From assembly GCA_947653315.1 (NCBI GenBank), contig CANTGP010000158.1:1-6963 (forward strand): a DNA stretch of 6,963 bases. The letters are read 5' to 3'. This document shows positions 6,192 through 6,963 of this stretch, in pieces; within the stretch, counting starts at the first letter, position 1, and each line of letters starts with the position of its first letter. Origin of the DNA: an uncultured Lachnospiraceae bacterium. GTDB lineage: Bacteria; Bacillota; Clostridia; Lachnospirales; Lachnospiraceae. The position numbers and the translations under genes were made by a program. Under the pieces are notes generated by a model. The model saw nothing but the letters and a program-made list of their open reading frames with translations. It ran no database searches and was not told where the DNA came from.

Positions 6192-6836
6192 ATGTTGGCA
6201 GGATATTTTAAGAAAACGGGTGCAAAGCGGTTAGCGGTAATGGTGGTGGGGAATATTTTCCTCGGAATGGGAATCAGCATTTTTAAGTTTTCCGGTTTGG
6301 GGAATGACCCTTTCAGCGGAATGGTCATGGCGCTGTCGGAATGCGTGAAAATGGAATATGCCGTTTTTCTAATCCTGTTAAATGTGTTTATTTTTCTTCT
6401 TGAGTTCCTGTTTGGCAGGGAGTTTATCGGGGCGGGGACCTTGGTAAACGCCTTCCTGTTAGGATATATCGTGACCTTTTTTTATAACATATGGCTTGGC
6501 TTCGTTCCGGAGCCGGGAATGTTTGCAGTCAGGGTGCTGATTGTTGTACTGGGGATGGTAATTACGGGTTTCGGTATCTCCCTTTACCAAACGCCGAATG
6601 TGGGAACGGCACCTTATGACAGTCTGTCGCTGATTATGGCAAAGCGGATGCCGAAAATCCCTTATTTTTGGCACCGGATTGCCACGGATGCAGTCTGTGC
6701 GCTGATCTGCTTTTTGACAGGAGGCATCGTAGGGCTTGGGACGTTGGTGACGGCATTTGGGTTTGGACCCGTGATTGAGTTTTTTAACGTTCATTTTACG
6801 AGGAAATTGTTCCGGGACGGGGAAGACATTCTGTAA
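6192..6836 (+). CDS. YczE/YitT-like six-helix membrane protein
   Basis: An integral membrane protein of 214 residues, the usual length for the YczE family (COG2364), whose biochemical role is not settled. About six hydrophobic segments are seen near 13-32, 57-75, 80-102, 112-134, 163-180 and 183-200. Family-like motifs are GLGNDPFSG (35-43), PNVGTAPYDSLS (135-146) and GLGTLVTAFGFGPVIEFF (181-198). The two halves repeat each other at a constant offset of 101 residues: GMGIS with GFGIS, GAGTLVNAF with GLGTLVTAF, and FFYN with FFNV. The start at 6192 has GGAGAGG immediately upstream at 6181-6187; an in-frame ATG at 6039 would overlap the preceding gene by about 100 bp with a non-membrane sequence. 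It lies 50 bp after the DUF4097-like gene with no terminator between, so it probably shares that transcript. YczE is placed beside sfp in Bacillus, but nothing here links this gene to such a pathway. Confidence 0.83.
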   Translation: MLAGYFKKTGAKRLAVMVVGNIFLGMGISIFKFSGLGNDPFSGMVMALSECVKMEYAVFLILLNVFIFLLEFLFGREFIGAGTLVNAFLLGYIVTFFYNIWLGFVPEPGMFAVRVLIVVLGMVITGFGISLYQTPNVGTAPYDSLSLIMAKRMPKIPYFWHRIATDAVCALICFLTGGIVGLGTLVTAFGFGPVIEFFNVHFTRKLFRDGEDIL

Positions 6837-6857
6837 TGGGAAACGTTTGATAAGTTG

Positions 6858-6892
6858 GGGCAGCGCATATGGTCTATGCGCTGCCCTCGTTT
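6858..6892 (+). terminator. Hairpin terminator after the YczE-type gene
   Basis: GGGCAGCGCATA (6858-6869) and TATGCGCTGCCC (6875-6886) form a perfect 12-bp GC-rich stem with loop TGGTC, 21 bp after the YczE stop. The following TCGTTTA is a poor U-run, so termination may be partial. It probably ends the three-gene unit and may also insulate it from the possible convergent gene on the right. Confidence 0.7.
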
Positions 6893-6906
6893 ATGCACAC
6901 GGGCAC

Positions 6907-6963
6907 CTAACGGAAAATGTGCGTTTTATATTTTTCCAATGTAAGCAGCAACAGCATGCCGAG
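6907..6963 (-). CDS. Possible C-terminal fragment of a convergent gene
   Basis: On the - strand a frame open to the right edge reads LGMLLLLTLEKYKTHIFR and then TAG (complement of 6907-6909). The hydrophobic run followed by a basic tail would fit the end of a membrane protein. The stop lies 20 bp from the hairpin at 6858-6886, consistent with convergent genes meeting there. With only 18 residues visible, the other two reverse frames cannot be firmly excluded and no family can be named. Confidence 0.35.
   Translation of the reverse strand, partial: LGMLLLLTLEKYKTHIFR

Overview
The window looks like chromosomal DNA of a Gram-positive anaerobe of the Clostridia, most likely a Lachnospiraceae-type gut bacterium. 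This is inferred from purine-rich coding strands, AGGAGG-like ribosome binding sites, moderate GC content and the gene families present. No rRNA, tRNA, CRISPR array, insertion sequence or phage gene is visible. Nearly all coding is on the + strand.

Layout: (1) the last 39 codons of an unidentified gene (2-121), closed by a strong hairpin terminator (146-185). (2) A two-gene unit: a class I SAM-dependent methyltransferase of the Methyltransf_32/METTL25-like type (335-1618), then, 6 bp later, an 843-residue membrane-anchored exported protein (1625-4156). The latter has an N-terminal beta domain, a probable beta-propeller and a C-terminal C39-like papain-fold domain whose expected catalytic His appears to be Asn. 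(3) An 87-bp gap before the next open frame, with a GCAAC-N5-GTTGC dyad and a perfect TATAAT box. (4) A second unit of three genes: an XRE-family DNA-binding protein fused to VHVG repeats and a duplicated two-helix membrane module (4283-5167), a secreted DUF4097-like protein with an 18-residue GSGNI repeat (5173-6141), and a YczE-type six-helix membrane protein (6192-6836). (5) A 12-bp hairpin (6858-6886), followed by what may be the tail of a convergent gene on the - strand (6907-6963).

How the parts may work together: unit 4 resembles the Firmicutes arrangement of a small regulator, membrane segments and a DUF4097 beta-repeat protein, usually suspected of envelope sensing or stress roles. 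Here the regulator and membrane parts are one polypeptide. The dyad and promoter just upstream would suit autoregulation. The least described item is the 843-residue propeller plus apparently inactivated C39-like protein. None of these functions is proven by the sequence alone.
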